Of a stretch of 64,000 nt of DNA, positions 48,166 through 57,546 are shown piece after piece. The translations under genes were made by a program, and so were the position numbers. Where the stretch lies: positions 365,454 to 429,453 of the forward strand of contig NZ_KQ948659.1 in assembly GCF_001514145.1 (NCBI RefSeq), in the 5' to 3' direction. The first letter of the stretch is position 1, and each line of letters begins with the position of its first letter. A model generated the notes under the pieces. The model had not been told where the DNA came from. It searched no databases and was given only the letters and a program-made list of their open reading frames with translations. Source of the stretch: Streptomyces canus (lineage in GTDB: Bacteria > Actinomycetota > Actinomycetes > Streptomycetales > Streptomycetaceae).

Positions 48166-50109
48166 TCAGCCCGCCTCTTTGGCGGGCACCTTTGCCGTGA
48201 ACTGCTCGGCCTGGAGCGAGTACAGCTCCGCGTAGACACCACCGGAGGCCAGGAGCTCGTCGGGCGGGCCCGACTCCACGAGCCGGCCCTGCTCCAGGAC
48301 GTGCACCAGGTCCGCGTGGCGCACGGACGCCAGCCTGTGGGTGATCAGGATGACCGTCTGACCGGTGCCGGACAGCGCGCGGATCTTCTCGAAGACCTCC
48401 AGCTCGGCCCGTGCGTCCAGGGCGGCCGTCGGCTCGTCCACGATCAGGATGCGACCGCGCCGGTAGGCGGCCCGGGCGATCCCGAGCCGCTGCCACTGCC
48501 CGCCGGACAGCTCGTGCCCGCCGCTGAAGTTGCGGGCCAGCAGGGTGTCCAGGCCACGCGGCAGATCGGCCAGTACCTCCCCGGCGCCGGCCTCGGCGAC
48601 CGCGCCGGACACCCGTTCCTCGGTGAGCGGCACCGAGGAACGGCCCACCGCGACATTGACGCGGGCGGTGAACGGCCACCGCTTGAAGTCCTGGGCGACC
48701 ATCGCGACCCGCTCGGCGAGCAGCTGACGGTCCGCGTGCGCCGCGTCCAGGTCGTCCCACAGGATCCGGCCCCGGTCCGGGGCGTACAGCCCCGCGAGCA
48801 GCTTGACCAGGGTGGTCTTGCCGGACCCGTTCTCCCCGACCAGCGCGACGATCTTGCCGAGCGGCAGGGTGAGCGTCACGTCGTCGAGCGCTGGACGGGT
48901 CGCGTCACCCGGGTAGGTGAAGGAGACGTTCTCGAAGCGGATCTCGCGCGGCTCGTCCGGCAGCGCGGCCCCGCCCTCCGGGATCGCCCGCTCGGCCGCC
49001 TCCGTGTAGAGCCGCTGGAGGTCGCCGACGAACAGGGCCTCCTCGTGCAGCGCGTTCATCTCGATGACCAGGGTGTTCAGGCTCTGCGAGCCGGTGCGCA
49101 CGGCGATCACGGCCGTACCCGCCACCGACAGCGCCATCGCGCCCGCCAGCAGCAGCCCGCCCAGCGTCGCGTACGTCGCCACCGTCGCCAGGCCCGTCCA
49201 GGCCGCCGCTATCAGCCCCGTCCGGGCCGCGAGCCTGGCCAGTCGGGCCTGCTCCGCCTCCGCCGTCTCCGCCATCGCGCGGTAGTGCCTGAGCAGGAAC
49301 GGCCCCACCCCGTGGACGCGGATCTCCGGCGCCGCCTCCGGCTCGATCAGCAGGGCGCCGAGGAGGCGGCCCGCCCGCACGTGCTGCACCCAGGTGTGGA
49401 AGGACTCGTACTGGCGGCGCGCGATGGTCAGCGCGCCCCAGCCGCTCGGGATCGTCATCGTGACCAGCAGCGGCAGCAGCGCCGGGTGCAGCACGGTCAG
49501 CACGCCCGCCGCCGCGATCAGCGAGATCATCGCGTTCACCACCCGCGTCGCGAACGAGATCATCCGGCGGGCCGAGGTGGCGCCGTACTGCGCGGTGTCC
49601 AGCAGCTTGTGGAAGGCGTGGTCCTCGATCGCGGACAGCTCGACGGTGGCCGCCCGCTCCAGATACCGCTCGGTCGCCACCCGCTCCACCTTGGGCTCGA
49701 GGCGGCCGGTGGCATGCGTCGACGCGGCCCGCAGCAGCGCCCCGAGGAGCATCATGGCGGCCATCGTGACCAAGGCGGGCACGGCCCCTCGCAGCCGGTC
49801 CTCCAGCGCGCCCCCGGCGATCAGCCGGCCCAGCACACTGTTGACCGCGAGCAGACTCACCGCCTGCGCGAGACCCCGGGTCACCTCGGCGGCCAGCACG
49901 GTCCGCGCGGCCCGCCGGTCCGCCTGCCAGGCCAGCCGGAGACTCGCCGACAACAGCGACGGCAGCCGCGCCACCATGGCCCGGAACCCCAGCTCCAGAA
50001 ACGCGTCGGAGTGTGAGTTCCAGCCCGTGTCGTACCTCAGCGGCCCCCCGAAGAGCAGCCGTTCCGACTCGGAGACTCCGGGCTGCTCAGTGCCACGCCG
50101 TTTTCCCAC
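48166..50109 (-). CDS. ABC exporter (fused membrane and ATPase domains)
   Basis: 647 aa, a half-transporter that should work as a dimer. About 50 N-terminal residues precede six membrane helices (about 60-360), then an ATPase domain with Walker A GENGSGKTTLVK, signature SGGQWQRLGIA and Walker B ILIVDEPTAALD. The switch His is in VILITHRLASVR. Substrate unknown. GTG 50109 chosen because GGGGGAGG lies upstream and the peptide before it is low-complexity. Confidence 0.92.
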   Translation of the reverse strand: MGKRRGTEQPGVSESERLLFGGPLRYDTGWNSHSDAFLELGFRAMVARLPSLLSASLRLAWQADRRAARTVLAAEVTRGLAQAVSLLAVNSVLGRLIAGGALEDRLRGAVPALVTMAAMMLLGALLRAASTHATGRLEPKVERVATERYLERAATVELSAIEDHAFHKLLDTAQYGATSARRMISFATRVVNAMISLIAAAGVLTVLHPALLPLLVTMTIPSGWGALTIARRQYESFHTWVQHVRAGRLLGALLIEPEAAPEIRVHGVGPFLLRHYRAMAETAEAEQARLARLAARTGLIAAAWTGLATVATYATLGGLLLAGAMALSVAGTAVIAVRTGSQSLNTLVIEMNALHEEALFVGDLQRLYTEAAERAIPEGGAALPDEPREIRFENVSFTYPGDATRPALDDVTLTLPLGKIVALVGENGSGKTTLVKLLAGLYAPDRGRILWDDLDAAHADRQLLAERVAMVAQDFKRWPFTARVNVAVGRSSVPLTEERVSGAVAEAGAGEVLADLPRGLDTLLARNFSGGHELSGGQWQRLGIARAAYRRGRILIVDEPTAALDARAELEVFEKIRALSGTGQTVILITHRLASVRHADLVHVLEQGRLVESGPPDELLASGGVYAELYSLQAEQFTAKVPAKEAG

Positions 50110-50270
50110 CGCGGACCTCCCCCGATCCTGGACGGGGCAACTATGGCGGGGCGGGCCGCACGGAGGGAGGGCGCAAAAGGGGGCGGAGAAAACACGCGGG
50201 CGTACGACGCGCCGCGAAGGGGCGCTGCCGGCCCTGACGGGCGCGCACTGAAGGACGGTCTTCGGCGGAG

Positions 50271-50717
50271 CTACCCCGCCGAGCTGACCGGCCGGGACCA
50301 GCTGGGAGTGGTCCCCGTGAGCCGGCACAACGCCAGGTAGAGCGGGATGGGCGGCGTGTACGGCAACGTCCCCTCAGCCCGGTGAACAAGGGACGGCACC
50401 ACCGGGGCGTCCGGAACAACCGCCCCGGTGGCGTACTGGGCGGGCCTGGGCCATTCGAGCGCGTAGTCGGAGTCGGCAGGAACGATCCACCACCAGTGCG
50501 TGTCATCGGCGTACACACACCCGACCCGCGGCAACCGGGAGACCAGCTCTCTGCTCAGCTGCACCGGCACCCCCACCGCGTCGCAGCCCAGCGGCACCGT
50601 CATCCCCTCCGGAACGGCCAGCCTGCGCGGTGTCCCCGGCGTCCGCAGCCCGCGGCCGAGGCGGACCAGCGTGTCCATGGTCAGCACCTGGCCGCCGGAT
50701 CCGCCGCTCACGCCCAT
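50271..50717 (-). CDS. hypothetical protein coupled to the RsbW-like gene
   Basis: 148 aa with no membrane segment. A conserved-looking centre (VGCVYADDTHWWWIVPADSD) suggests a small beta-rich domain. Its ATG overlaps the end of the ATPase gene by ten bases, so it is translationally coupled to it. I do not recognise the family; position implies a role in the same regulatory unit. Confidence 0.65.
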   Translation of the reverse strand: MGVSGGSGGQVLTMDTLVRLGRGLRTPGTPRRLAVPEGMTVPLGCDAVGVPVQLSRELVSRLPRVGCVYADDTHWWWIVPADSDYALEWPRPAQYATGAVVPDAPVVPSLVHRAEGTLPYTPPIPLYLALCRLTGTTPSWSRPVSSAG

Positions 50718-51370
50718 GCGCCCGCGCCCCCCGCTCCGTGCTCGCGCGCTTCCCCCACGGGCGCCGCTCTGTGATGCTCCTCGGCCTCGTCCCCCTGGCC
50801 CGACCCCCCGGAGGGAACCGGCTTGGGGCGGGCTCCCCAGCCCAGATCGTTGCGCGGGCCGGTGTCCTCGCGGGGCTCGTCCGACTTGCGCGGCAGCTCC
50901 GCCCAGACCAGCAGACCGGGGCCGTGCTCATGGGCGCCCCACGCGTGACACAGGGAGTCGACGAGGAGCAGTCCCCTCCCGTGCTCCTCTTCGCCGCGCT
51001 GCGGGGACGGGTGCGGTTCACCCGGCGCACAGCCCTCGTCACGTACGGCTATTCGCACCAGATCGTCATCGTCGTGCAGCTCGCAGACCACACGGCTGCT
51101 CGCGGTGTGCACGATGGCGTTGGTGACCAGCTCGGAGACGACCAGGGCGGCCGAGTCGCAGGTGTCCTCGCAGACCGACCAATGGGTCAGCCGCGCCCTC
51201 GTCAGGCGTCTGGCCTGCGCGGGAGACCCCGGATGCGCGGCCAGCTCGAAACGGAACCGGCGCCGGGCAGCGGCCCTGTCGGACCCCTTTTCCGGGACAG
51301 CACCGAGACCCTGGGGGTGGCCTACGGCAGCGTCTGTTCCTAAGGGCGGGGACGGAATCACGCTTGCCAC
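50708..51370 (-). CDS. RsbW-like ATP-binding regulator (HATPase_c)
   Basis: 220 aa. The GHKL ATPase N box VVSELVTNAIVHTA and the G1 box VRDEG, with a G2-type GRGLLLVDSL, mark an anti-sigma-factor-like kinase. The C-terminal ~70 residues are Gly/Pro/charged and disordered. Start GTG 51370 chosen; GTG 51361 is also possible. Divergent from the XRE regulator gene 249 bases away. Confidence 0.85.
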   Translation of the reverse strand: MASVIPSPPLGTDAAVGHPQGLGAVPEKGSDRAAARRRFRFELAAHPGSPAQARRLTRARLTHWSVCEDTCDSAALVVSELVTNAIVHTASSRVVCELHDDDDLVRIAVRDEGCAPGEPHPSPQRGEEEHGRGLLLVDSLCHAWGAHEHGPGLLVWAELPRKSDEPREDTGPRNDLGWGARPKPVPSGGSGQGDEAEEHHRAAPVGEAREHGAGGAGAWA

Positions 51371-51619
51371 TATCGCCCCGTCGTGAACACTTGGCAAGTG
51401 TCACTCTGAAAAATGCAGAGTGCTGTGTGACGCGGTAAGACGCCGTGGCACACTGCTCGCAACAGCATCTTGAGCGGCGCCAGTTGGGATCACCGGAGAT
51501 CCGTACGCAGCGGTATTCGTATCCGTACAGATTTTCGAATCAGGTCTTCGAATGGCGCCGCTGGGCTGTCAGCATGCTGGTGGCTGTGACGCCCGTACAT
51601 GACTTCGTGGAGGTGGAGC

Positions 51620-52480
51620 GTGAGCGAACCGCGGTCCGCGCCGACGGTCGGCCAGGTCGTCCTCGGCCGGCGCCTGCTGGACCTGCGGGAACGCGCCGGG
51701 CTCAAGCGCGAGGAGGCCGCCCGCATCCTCCGCGTCGCCCCCGCCACCGTCCGCCGTATGGAGATGGCCGAGGTGGGGCTCAAGATCCCGTACCTCCAGC
51801 TTCTGCTGAAGGCCTACGGCGTCAGTGACCAGGAGGCCGAGGACTTCGTCCAGCTCGCCGAGGACGCCAACCGCCCCGGCTGGTGGCAGCGCTTCCACGA
51901 CGTGCTGCCCGGCTGGTTCTCGATGCACGTCAGCCTGGAGGGCGCGGCCGCGCTCATCCGCGAGTACGAGCCGCACTTCGTCCCCGGTCTGCTGCAGACG
52001 GAGGACTACGCGCGTGGCGTCCTGCGCTCGGGCGCCATCGGCCAGACCAGCCCCGAGGACATCGAGCGCCATGTCGCCCTGCGCATGGAACGGCAGGGAC
52101 TGCTCACCCGTCAGGACGCGCCCCGGTTGTGGGTCGTGATGGACGAGACCGTGCTGCGCCGCCCCGTCGGCGGCCCGGAGGTGATGCGTGCCCAGATCGA
52201 CAAACTGCTCGAGGCAACGAAGCTGCCCAACGTGACGCTCCAGGTCGCCCCGTTCGCGAACGGGCCGCACCCCGGCACGTACGGGCCCTTCGTGCTCTTC
52301 CGATTCGCCGTGCCCGAACTTCCGGACATGGTCTACAGCGAGTACCTGACCGGCGCGATCTATCTGGACGCGCGCGTCGAGGTGGCGACCCATCTCGAGG
52401 TCATGGACCGCATGGCGGCGCAGGCCGCTACGGCACATCGCACGAAGGAGATCCTCCGGGATCTCCGCAAGGAGCTGTGA
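51620..52480 (+). CDS. XRE-family regulator with DUF5753 (Scr1 type)
   Basis: 286 aa. An N-terminal helix-turn-helix (about 14-68: LRERAGLKREEAARILRVAP, then TVRRMEM) is followed by a DUF5753 domain with LIREYEPHFVPGLLQTEDYA and the C-terminal LPDMVYSEYL. These regulators in Streptomyces usually pair with DUF397 and often with an RsbW-like ATPase. GTG after GGAGGTGGAGC; the next gene begins at the base after its stop. Confidence 0.9.
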   Translation: MSEPRSAPTVGQVVLGRRLLDLRERAGLKREEAARILRVAPATVRRMEMAEVGLKIPYLQLLLKAYGVSDQEAEDFVQLAEDANRPGWWQRFHDVLPGWFSMHVSLEGAAALIREYEPHFVPGLLQTEDYARGVLRSGAIGQTSPEDIERHVALRMERQGLLTRQDAPRLWVVMDETVLRRPVGGPEVMRAQIDKLLEATKLPNVTLQVAPFANGPHPGTYGPFVLFRFAVPELPDMVYSEYLTGAIYLDARVEVATHLEVMDRMAAQAATAHRTKEILRDLRKEL

Positions 52481-52735
52481 ATGAATCGCATCAAGCCGCG
52501 CCTGACCGTCTACAACGGCATGCCCGCCCGGGAGTTGGGGAGCGAAGGCTGGCACAAGCCGTGGAGCGGCGGCAACGGCGGCAACTGCCTGGAGGCGATG
52601 AAGCTCGCCGACGGCCGGATCGCCGTCCGCCAGTCCACCGATCCTGACGGACCGGCGCTGATCTACACCACCGACGAGATGACCGCGTTCATCGAGGGCG
52701 CGAAGGCGGGGGTGGCCGACTTCCTGCTCTCCTGA
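52481..52735 (+). CDS. DUF397 domain protein
   Basis: 84 aa, the DUF397 pattern: WHKPWSGGNGGNCLEAMKLA and VRQSTDPDGPALIYTTDEM. The ATG directly follows the regulator's stop with no gap, so translation is probably coupled. DUF397 proteins act as partners or antagonists of the adjacent Scr1-type regulator. Confidence 0.9.
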   Translation: MNRIKPRLTVYNGMPARELGSEGWHKPWSGGNGGNCLEAMKLADGRIAVRQSTDPDGPALIYTTDEMTAFIEGAKAGVADFLLS

Positions 52736-53092
52736 CCTCAGTGCTCCATTGATCAGCAGTCACTTAATGGTTGAGATGAACACCACCAAGCCGCATCCCG
52801 CGGAGGAACGACTCGTACCTCGGAGGCACACTCAGAACCAGGACGCCGTGCGTCGAGGGGCGTCCACCAGCTAGATCTGTTCGATCGAGGGCGGTCCGAC
52901 CGCGAGATTGCGCCGGACCGCCGACGCCGACGACTGTTCACCTGCCTTCACGAGACACGCCGCTCTCCGGCTTCGGTTCTGCGCCGCGCCTGCGGGCCGC
53001 GGCAACGGGCTGCTCCAACGGGACGGGGTCCGGGCCGGCCCTGCCGTAGGCCTGAGGCAGGACCCCGGGAGTTCAGCGGATGCCGTTGTCTC
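52736..53092. other. 357-bp gene-free stretch
   Basis: No frame here has a ribosome site and a normal length. The region is less GC-biased than its neighbours. One frame at about 52862-52940 reads LDLFDRGRSDREIAP, resembling a helix-turn-helix remnant, but has no start and is not supported further. I see no tRNA or strong hairpin. Confidence 0.45.
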
Positions 53093-54538
53093 CTACGACG
53101 CCTGCGTGTCACCCGGCGGCAGCGCCCCGCACAGTGCCTCCAGCGCCGCCGCGTAGGCATGCTCGGAGGGTGTCGCGTACCCCACGACCAGGCCGTCGTG
53201 GGCCGGCATGTCCGTGTCCGGGTGACGGAACTCCGCGAGCCCGTCCAGCGCGACGCCCTGCCAGATCGCGGCCTTGACGGCGGACCGCTCGGTGCCCGGC
53301 GGCAGCCGCAGCACCGCGTGCAGTCCCGCCGCGACCCCGCTGACCTCGATGTGCGGCGCGTGCTCGGCCAGCGCGGCGACGAGCCGGTCCCGGCGGCCCC
53401 GGTACCGCTGCCGCATCTGCCGTACGTGACGGTCGTAGGACCCCGAGACGATGAGGTCGGCGAGGGCCAGCTGATCGAGCACGCTCGCCCAGGCCTCCCG
53501 CTCGCCCTTGGCCGCGAGCACGTCACCGACGTACCGCTCGGGCAGCACCATCCACCCCAGCCGCACCGCGGGCGACAGACTCTTGCTGACCGAGCCGATC
53601 AGGATCACCCGATCGGGATCGAGGCTCTGCAGGGCGCCGACGGGCTTGCGGTCGTAGCGGAACTCCCCGTCGTAGTCGTCCTCCAGCACCACCGTGCCAC
53701 GCGCGCGTGCCCAGTCGACCACCGCCGCCCGGCGCTCGGCGTGCAGCGGACCGCCGGTGGGAAACTGGTGCGCGGGCGTGAGCAGTACGGCCCGCTCGCG
53801 GGACAGCCGGTCGACGCGTGCGCCGTGTTCGTCGAGGGGGAGCGGCACGGTCCGGACGCCCTCCGCCGCGAGCAGCTCCCGGTGGAAGGGCAGGCCGTAC
53901 GCCTCCACGGCCAGTGGACCGCGCAGGGGCTGCCCGGCTCCGCCGCCGCCTCCGAAGAGGAGCCGCAGGGCATGCGCGAACCCGGAGCAGATGACGATCC
54001 GGTCGGGCTCCGTCCGCACCCCACGCGCGCGTGCGAGGTATCCGGCGAGGGCCGCTCTGAGCTCCGGCCGGCCTGCGGGGTCACCGGGCCCGAAGATCTC
54101 GTTGGGGGCCTGGTGGAGGGCCCGGCGGTAGGAGGCGAGCCAGGCGGTTCGGGGGAAGCCGGAGGCGTCGGGAGTGCCCTGGCGGAGGTCGTGGCGGGTG
54201 GCACGTGCGCGTGGGTGGGGGGCCGGCTTTCTCTGGCGTACGGCGGTGTGGAGCGGCCGGGACCGTTCGGCGACGCGGGTGCCGGAGCCCTGGCGGGCGG
54301 TGAGCCAGCCCTCGGCGACGAGTTCGGCGTAGGCGTCGGCCACCGTGTTGCGGGCGACGCCGAGGTCGGCGGCGAGTGAGCGGTAGGGCGGCAGCCGGGT
54401 GCCGGGGGCGAGCCGCCCACTGTGTACGGCGTCCCGCAGCGCCCGGATCAGCGCGGCCCGCTTGCTCCCCGGACCGGAGAGCTCGAGGTGCAGGTCGGAG
54501 CCGATCCGCTCCGCGTAATTGACCCACGATTCCACCAT
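53093..54538 (-). CDS. MocR-type regulator (GntR HTH fused to a PLP aminotransferase fold)
   Basis: 481 aa. Residues about 20-85 are a GntR winged helix (LAPGTRLPPYRSLAADLGVA); residues about 125-480 are a fold-type I aminotransferase with the acidic PLP-binding segment VLEDDYDGEF and the Schiff-base Lys in GSVSKSLSP. MocR/PdxR regulators bind PLP and control pyridoxal synthesis, transport or neighbouring genes. Divergent from the AhpD-like gene, 46 bases away, which it probably controls. Confidence 0.93.
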   Translation of the reverse strand: MVESWVNYAERIGSDLHLELSGPGSKRAALIRALRDAVHSGRLAPGTRLPPYRSLAADLGVARNTVADAYAELVAEGWLTARQGSGTRVAERSRPLHTAVRQRKPAPHPRARATRHDLRQGTPDASGFPRTAWLASYRRALHQAPNEIFGPGDPAGRPELRAALAGYLARARGVRTEPDRIVICSGFAHALRLLFGGGGGAGQPLRGPLAVEAYGLPFHRELLAAEGVRTVPLPLDEHGARVDRLSRERAVLLTPAHQFPTGGPLHAERRAAVVDWARARGTVVLEDDYDGEFRYDRKPVGALQSLDPDRVILIGSVSKSLSPAVRLGWMVLPERYVGDVLAAKGEREAWASVLDQLALADLIVSGSYDRHVRQMRQRYRGRRDRLVAALAEHAPHIEVSGVAAGLHAVLRLPPGTERSAVKAAIWQGVALDGLAEFRHPDTDMPAHDGLVVGYATPSEHAYAAALEALCGALPPGDTQAS

Positions 54539-54584
54539 GGAAATGCACCCTACAGCCGGTCTTTCCGGCCCGTAGGTTCATCAC
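54539..54584. promoter_or_regulatory. divergent promoter with imperfect inverted repeat
   Basis: CCTACAGCCGG (54549-54559) and CCGGCCCGTAGG (54565-54576) form an imperfect inverted repeat with five bases between. It lies between the MocR gene and the AhpD-like gene and is a candidate operator, since MocR proteins bind direct or inverted repeats in such regions. Confidence 0.5.
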
Positions 54585-55061
54585 ATGACGACGAACACGA
54601 ACGTGACAGGTACGACTCGGCTGAACTTCGCGAAGGCCGCCCCGAAGGTGTTCCGGGCCCTGATCGGCTTCGACGCGGCCGCCCGCGAGGGCCTCGACCC
54701 CACCCTCGTCGAACTGATCCAGATCCGCGCCTCCCACCTCAACCACTGCGCGTACTGCCTCCATATGCACACCAACGACGCCCGCAAGGCCGGCGAGTCG
54801 GAGGACCGCCTGCACATGGTCCCGGTCTGGCGAGAGGCCCGTCATTTCTTCACGGAGAAGGAACAGGCCGCCTTGGCCCTCACGGAGGCGGTGACGCTGG
54901 TGGCCGACGGCGGGGTCCCCGACACGGTCTACGCGGAGGCCGCGGCCTGCTTCGACGAGCAGGAACTGGCCCACGTACTGTCCCTGATCCTTGCGATCAA
55001 CACATGGAACAGGGTGGCGCTGTCGACGGCGAAGGTGGCGGGGACGGACGAGCGGGGGTGA
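54585..55061 (+). CDS. carboxymuconolactone decarboxylase / AhpD-like protein
   Basis: 158 aa. The core has the redox-type motif NHCAYCLHMH with C55 and C58, and a nearby Glu (VELIQIRASHLNH), as in AhpD alkyl-hydroperoxidase-family proteins. The paired Cys suggest a peroxidase or thiol-disulfide function, not a decarboxylase. Probably controlled by the divergent MocR regulator. Confidence 0.9.
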   Translation: MTTNTNVTGTTRLNFAKAAPKVFRALIGFDAAAREGLDPTLVELIQIRASHLNHCAYCLHMHTNDARKAGESEDRLHMVPVWREARHFFTEKEQAALALTEAVTLVADGGVPDTVYAEAAACFDEQELAHVLSLILAINTWNRVALSTAKVAGTDERG

Positions 55062-55188
55062 GGCAGGGGGCGGGCTTGGGTGGAGAGCGGCGCCAGGTGA
55101 GGGAGGGTACCTACGGCGTCCTGCGGCTCCTGGTCCACTGGTCCGGCGGTCCCCTCTCGCGCCGTCCTCCCTCAGCCCGTTCGCCGCC

Positions 55189-56676
55189 CTACGCCGTCAT
55201 CGGCCGGTCGTACGGTCCGATGGGCGCCGGCAGTCGCGAACTCCCCGTCAGATACCGGTCGACCGCCGCCGCGACCGCCCGCCCCTCGGCGATCGCCCAC
55301 ACGATCAACGACTGCCCCCGAGCGGCGTCGCCCGCGGCGAACACCCCCGGCACATTCGTACCGAACCCGGCATCCCGCGCGACCGTCCCCCGGGGCTCCA
55401 TCCCCAGCCCCAACTGCTCCACGAGCCCGTCCTCCCGATCCGGCCCGGAGAACCCCAGCGCCAGCAGCACAAGGTCGGCGGGAATCGTCCGCCCCGTCCC
55501 CGCCACCGGCCGCCGCGCCGCGTCCACCTCGACGAGATGCAGCGACCGCACATGCCCGTCCCCGTCCCCGGTGAAGCGCAGCGTGGACGCCGCGAACAAC
55601 CGCGCGTCCGCGTCGGCCGCGGGTGCGGTCTCCAGATCCCGGGCCTCCTCGTGCGCCGCCGACATCCGGTAGATCTTCGGATACGTGGGCCACGGCTCGG
55701 CATCCTCGTCCCGCTCACCACCCGGCTGCGCGTAGATGTCCAACTGGGTCACGGAGGCGGCCCCTTCACGCACCGCGGTCCCCAGACAGTCGGCCCCCGT
55801 GTCACCCCCGCCCACGATCACGACATGCTTCCCGGCAGCCGACATCGGGGACTCCGCCAGATCCCCCTCGCGCACCCGGTTGGCCAGCGGCAGATACTCC
55901 ATGGCCTGCTGAACCCCGGCCAACTCCCGCCCCGGCACGTCCAGTTCGCGCCACGCCGTGGCCCCCGTAGCGATCACCACCGCGTCGTACCGCCCCCTGA
56001 GCTCCGCCGCCCCGACGTCGCGCCCGACCACCGTGGACGTACGGAACTTCGTCCCCTCGGCCCGCATCTGCTCGATCCGCCGGTCCAGATGGTGCTTCTC
56101 CATCTTGAACTCGGGGATGCCGTACCGCATGAGCCCGCCGAGCCGGTCGTCCTTCTCGTAGACGGCGACCGTGTGCCCCGCCCGGGTCAACTGCTGTGCC
56201 GCGGCGAGCCCGGTCGGCCCCGACCCGATCACCGCGACGGTCCGCCCGGACAACCGGTCCGGTGGCCGCGGCGGCGTGAACCCGAGCTCCCAGGCCCGGT
56301 CGGCGACGGCCGCCTCGACGTTCTTTATGGTGACCGCCGGCTGGTTGATGGCGAGGACACACCCCGCCTCACACGGCGCCGGACACAACTTCCCCGTGAA
56401 CTCGGGGAAGTTGTTCGTCGCGTGCAGCCGGTCGGCGGCCTGCCGCCAGTCCTCCCGCGAGACCAGGTCGTTCCACTCGGGGATGAGATTCCCCAGCGGA
56501 CAGGCGTCGTGGCAGAACGGGATGCCGCAGTCCATGCAGCGGTCCGCCTGTTTGCTGATGATGGGCAGCAGCGCCCCGGGGACGTACACCTCGTCCCAGT
56601 CCCGGACCCGTTCCTCGACCGGCCTGCGGGGCCATTCCTGGCGAGGTGTGGTCATGAATCCCTTGGGATCGGCCAT
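55189..56676 (-). CDS. glutamate synthase small-subunit family protein without GltB
   Basis: 495 aa, full length for GltD. Cys-rich N-terminal domain binding FeS (CMDCGIPFCHDACPLGN, then CPAPCEAGC), two dinucleotide-binding folds (VAVIGSGPTGLAAAQQLTRA and VVIVGGGDTGADCLGTA) and the C-terminal SLIVWAIAEGR. The large subunit is absent: the upstream gene is DUF1772, with a 180-base gap. It may supply reducing power to a distant GltB or be a stand-alone NAD(P)H oxidoreductase of the family. Confidence 0.88.
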   Translation of the reverse strand: MADPKGFMTTPRQEWPRRPVEERVRDWDEVYVPGALLPIISKQADRCMDCGIPFCHDACPLGNLIPEWNDLVSREDWRQAADRLHATNNFPEFTGKLCPAPCEAGCVLAINQPAVTIKNVEAAVADRAWELGFTPPRPPDRLSGRTVAVIGSGPTGLAAAQQLTRAGHTVAVYEKDDRLGGLMRYGIPEFKMEKHHLDRRIEQMRAEGTKFRTSTVVGRDVGAAELRGRYDAVVIATGATAWRELDVPGRELAGVQQAMEYLPLANRVREGDLAESPMSAAGKHVVIVGGGDTGADCLGTAVREGAASVTQLDIYAQPGGERDEDAEPWPTYPKIYRMSAAHEEARDLETAPAADADARLFAASTLRFTGDGDGHVRSLHLVEVDAARRPVAGTGRTIPADLVLLALGFSGPDREDGLVEQLGLGMEPRGTVARDAGFGTNVPGVFAAGDAARGQSLIVWAIAEGRAVAAAVDRYLTGSSRLPAPIGPYDRPMTA

Positions 56677-56856
56677 GGCCGTCTTCCTTGCTCGCGCTGG
56701 TGGTGACGCCGACGCGTCCGCCGTGGCCGTGCGTCATCGGGCGGCACTCCTGCGGAACTCCTTTCGGCCACGATACGGCCGATCGGCCCCTCGCGCAGAG
56801 TGCCGGTCAGCCGCTGGGACAGCGCTTTCTCGATGTTCGGACAGTGTGCGCGACAC

Positions 56857-57336
56857 TCACGTGAGGGCCAGCACGTACGCCAGCGCCGCCGCGCCCGAGG
56901 CGACCGCGCGGACGTGGTTCCACATCGTCCACTCGCGCACGTACGTCGGCCAGTACGCCGCCGCCTCCGGCGTACCCGGATCGAGCTTGAGCAGGGCGTC
57001 GTTGCGGGGCACGTTCGCCACCATCGTCAGCCCGAACGAGCCGAACAGATACAGCGCGCTGCCCACCAGCAGCTCCACCGTCCCCTCGTCCGGCCACAGC
57101 ACGAACGTCACCACCGCGATCACCGCGCACAGCACCGCGGAGCCCGCGAACACGACCATGAACGGCGGCCGCACCGCGGTCACATTGATCGCGTTCATCG
57201 CGGCCACGCCCTGCGCGGGCGGCAGCTCGGCGAGTCCCCTCATCACGAAGGTCGAGAACGCACAGAAGACCCCGGCCACCAGCCCGGTCCCGAGCACCCC
57301 CAGCACGACCAGCCCGAAGTAAGGCCCCTCGATCAT
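56857..57336 (-). CDS. DUF1772 membrane protein
   Basis: 159 aa with four membrane helices (LGTGLVAGVFCAFSTFVM, VFAGSAVLCAVIAVVTFVLW and two more). The family also includes anthrone oxygenases, but most members are uncharacterised. NVPRNDALLKLDPGTPEAAA is the conserved loop. ATG 57336 preferred; adjacent GTG codons are also possible. Confidence 0.85.
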   Translation of the reverse strand: MIEGPYFGLVVLGVLGTGLVAGVFCAFSTFVMRGLAELPPAQGVAAMNAINVTAVRPPFMVVFAGSAVLCAVIAVVTFVLWPDEGTVELLVGSALYLFGSFGLTMVANVPRNDALLKLDPGTPEAAAYWPTYVREWTMWNHVRAVASGAAALAYVLALT

Positions 57337-57546
57337 CACCACACCAGCTCCCGCCTCCGGCCGAGCCCCAGGCCCAGCACCACCTGTCCCCACCAGTGCA
57401 TCCCGCCCCCACCCCCCGAACCATGGCCACGGCGCGCACCCTCATAACCGAGCGTCCACCCCACCCGAACTCCTGAGATCCGTCACACCATCTGTTCGGC
57501 CGGGCCCTCCGTCTCCGCCGGGCCGCAGCGGCCGGGTCCGGCGTCC

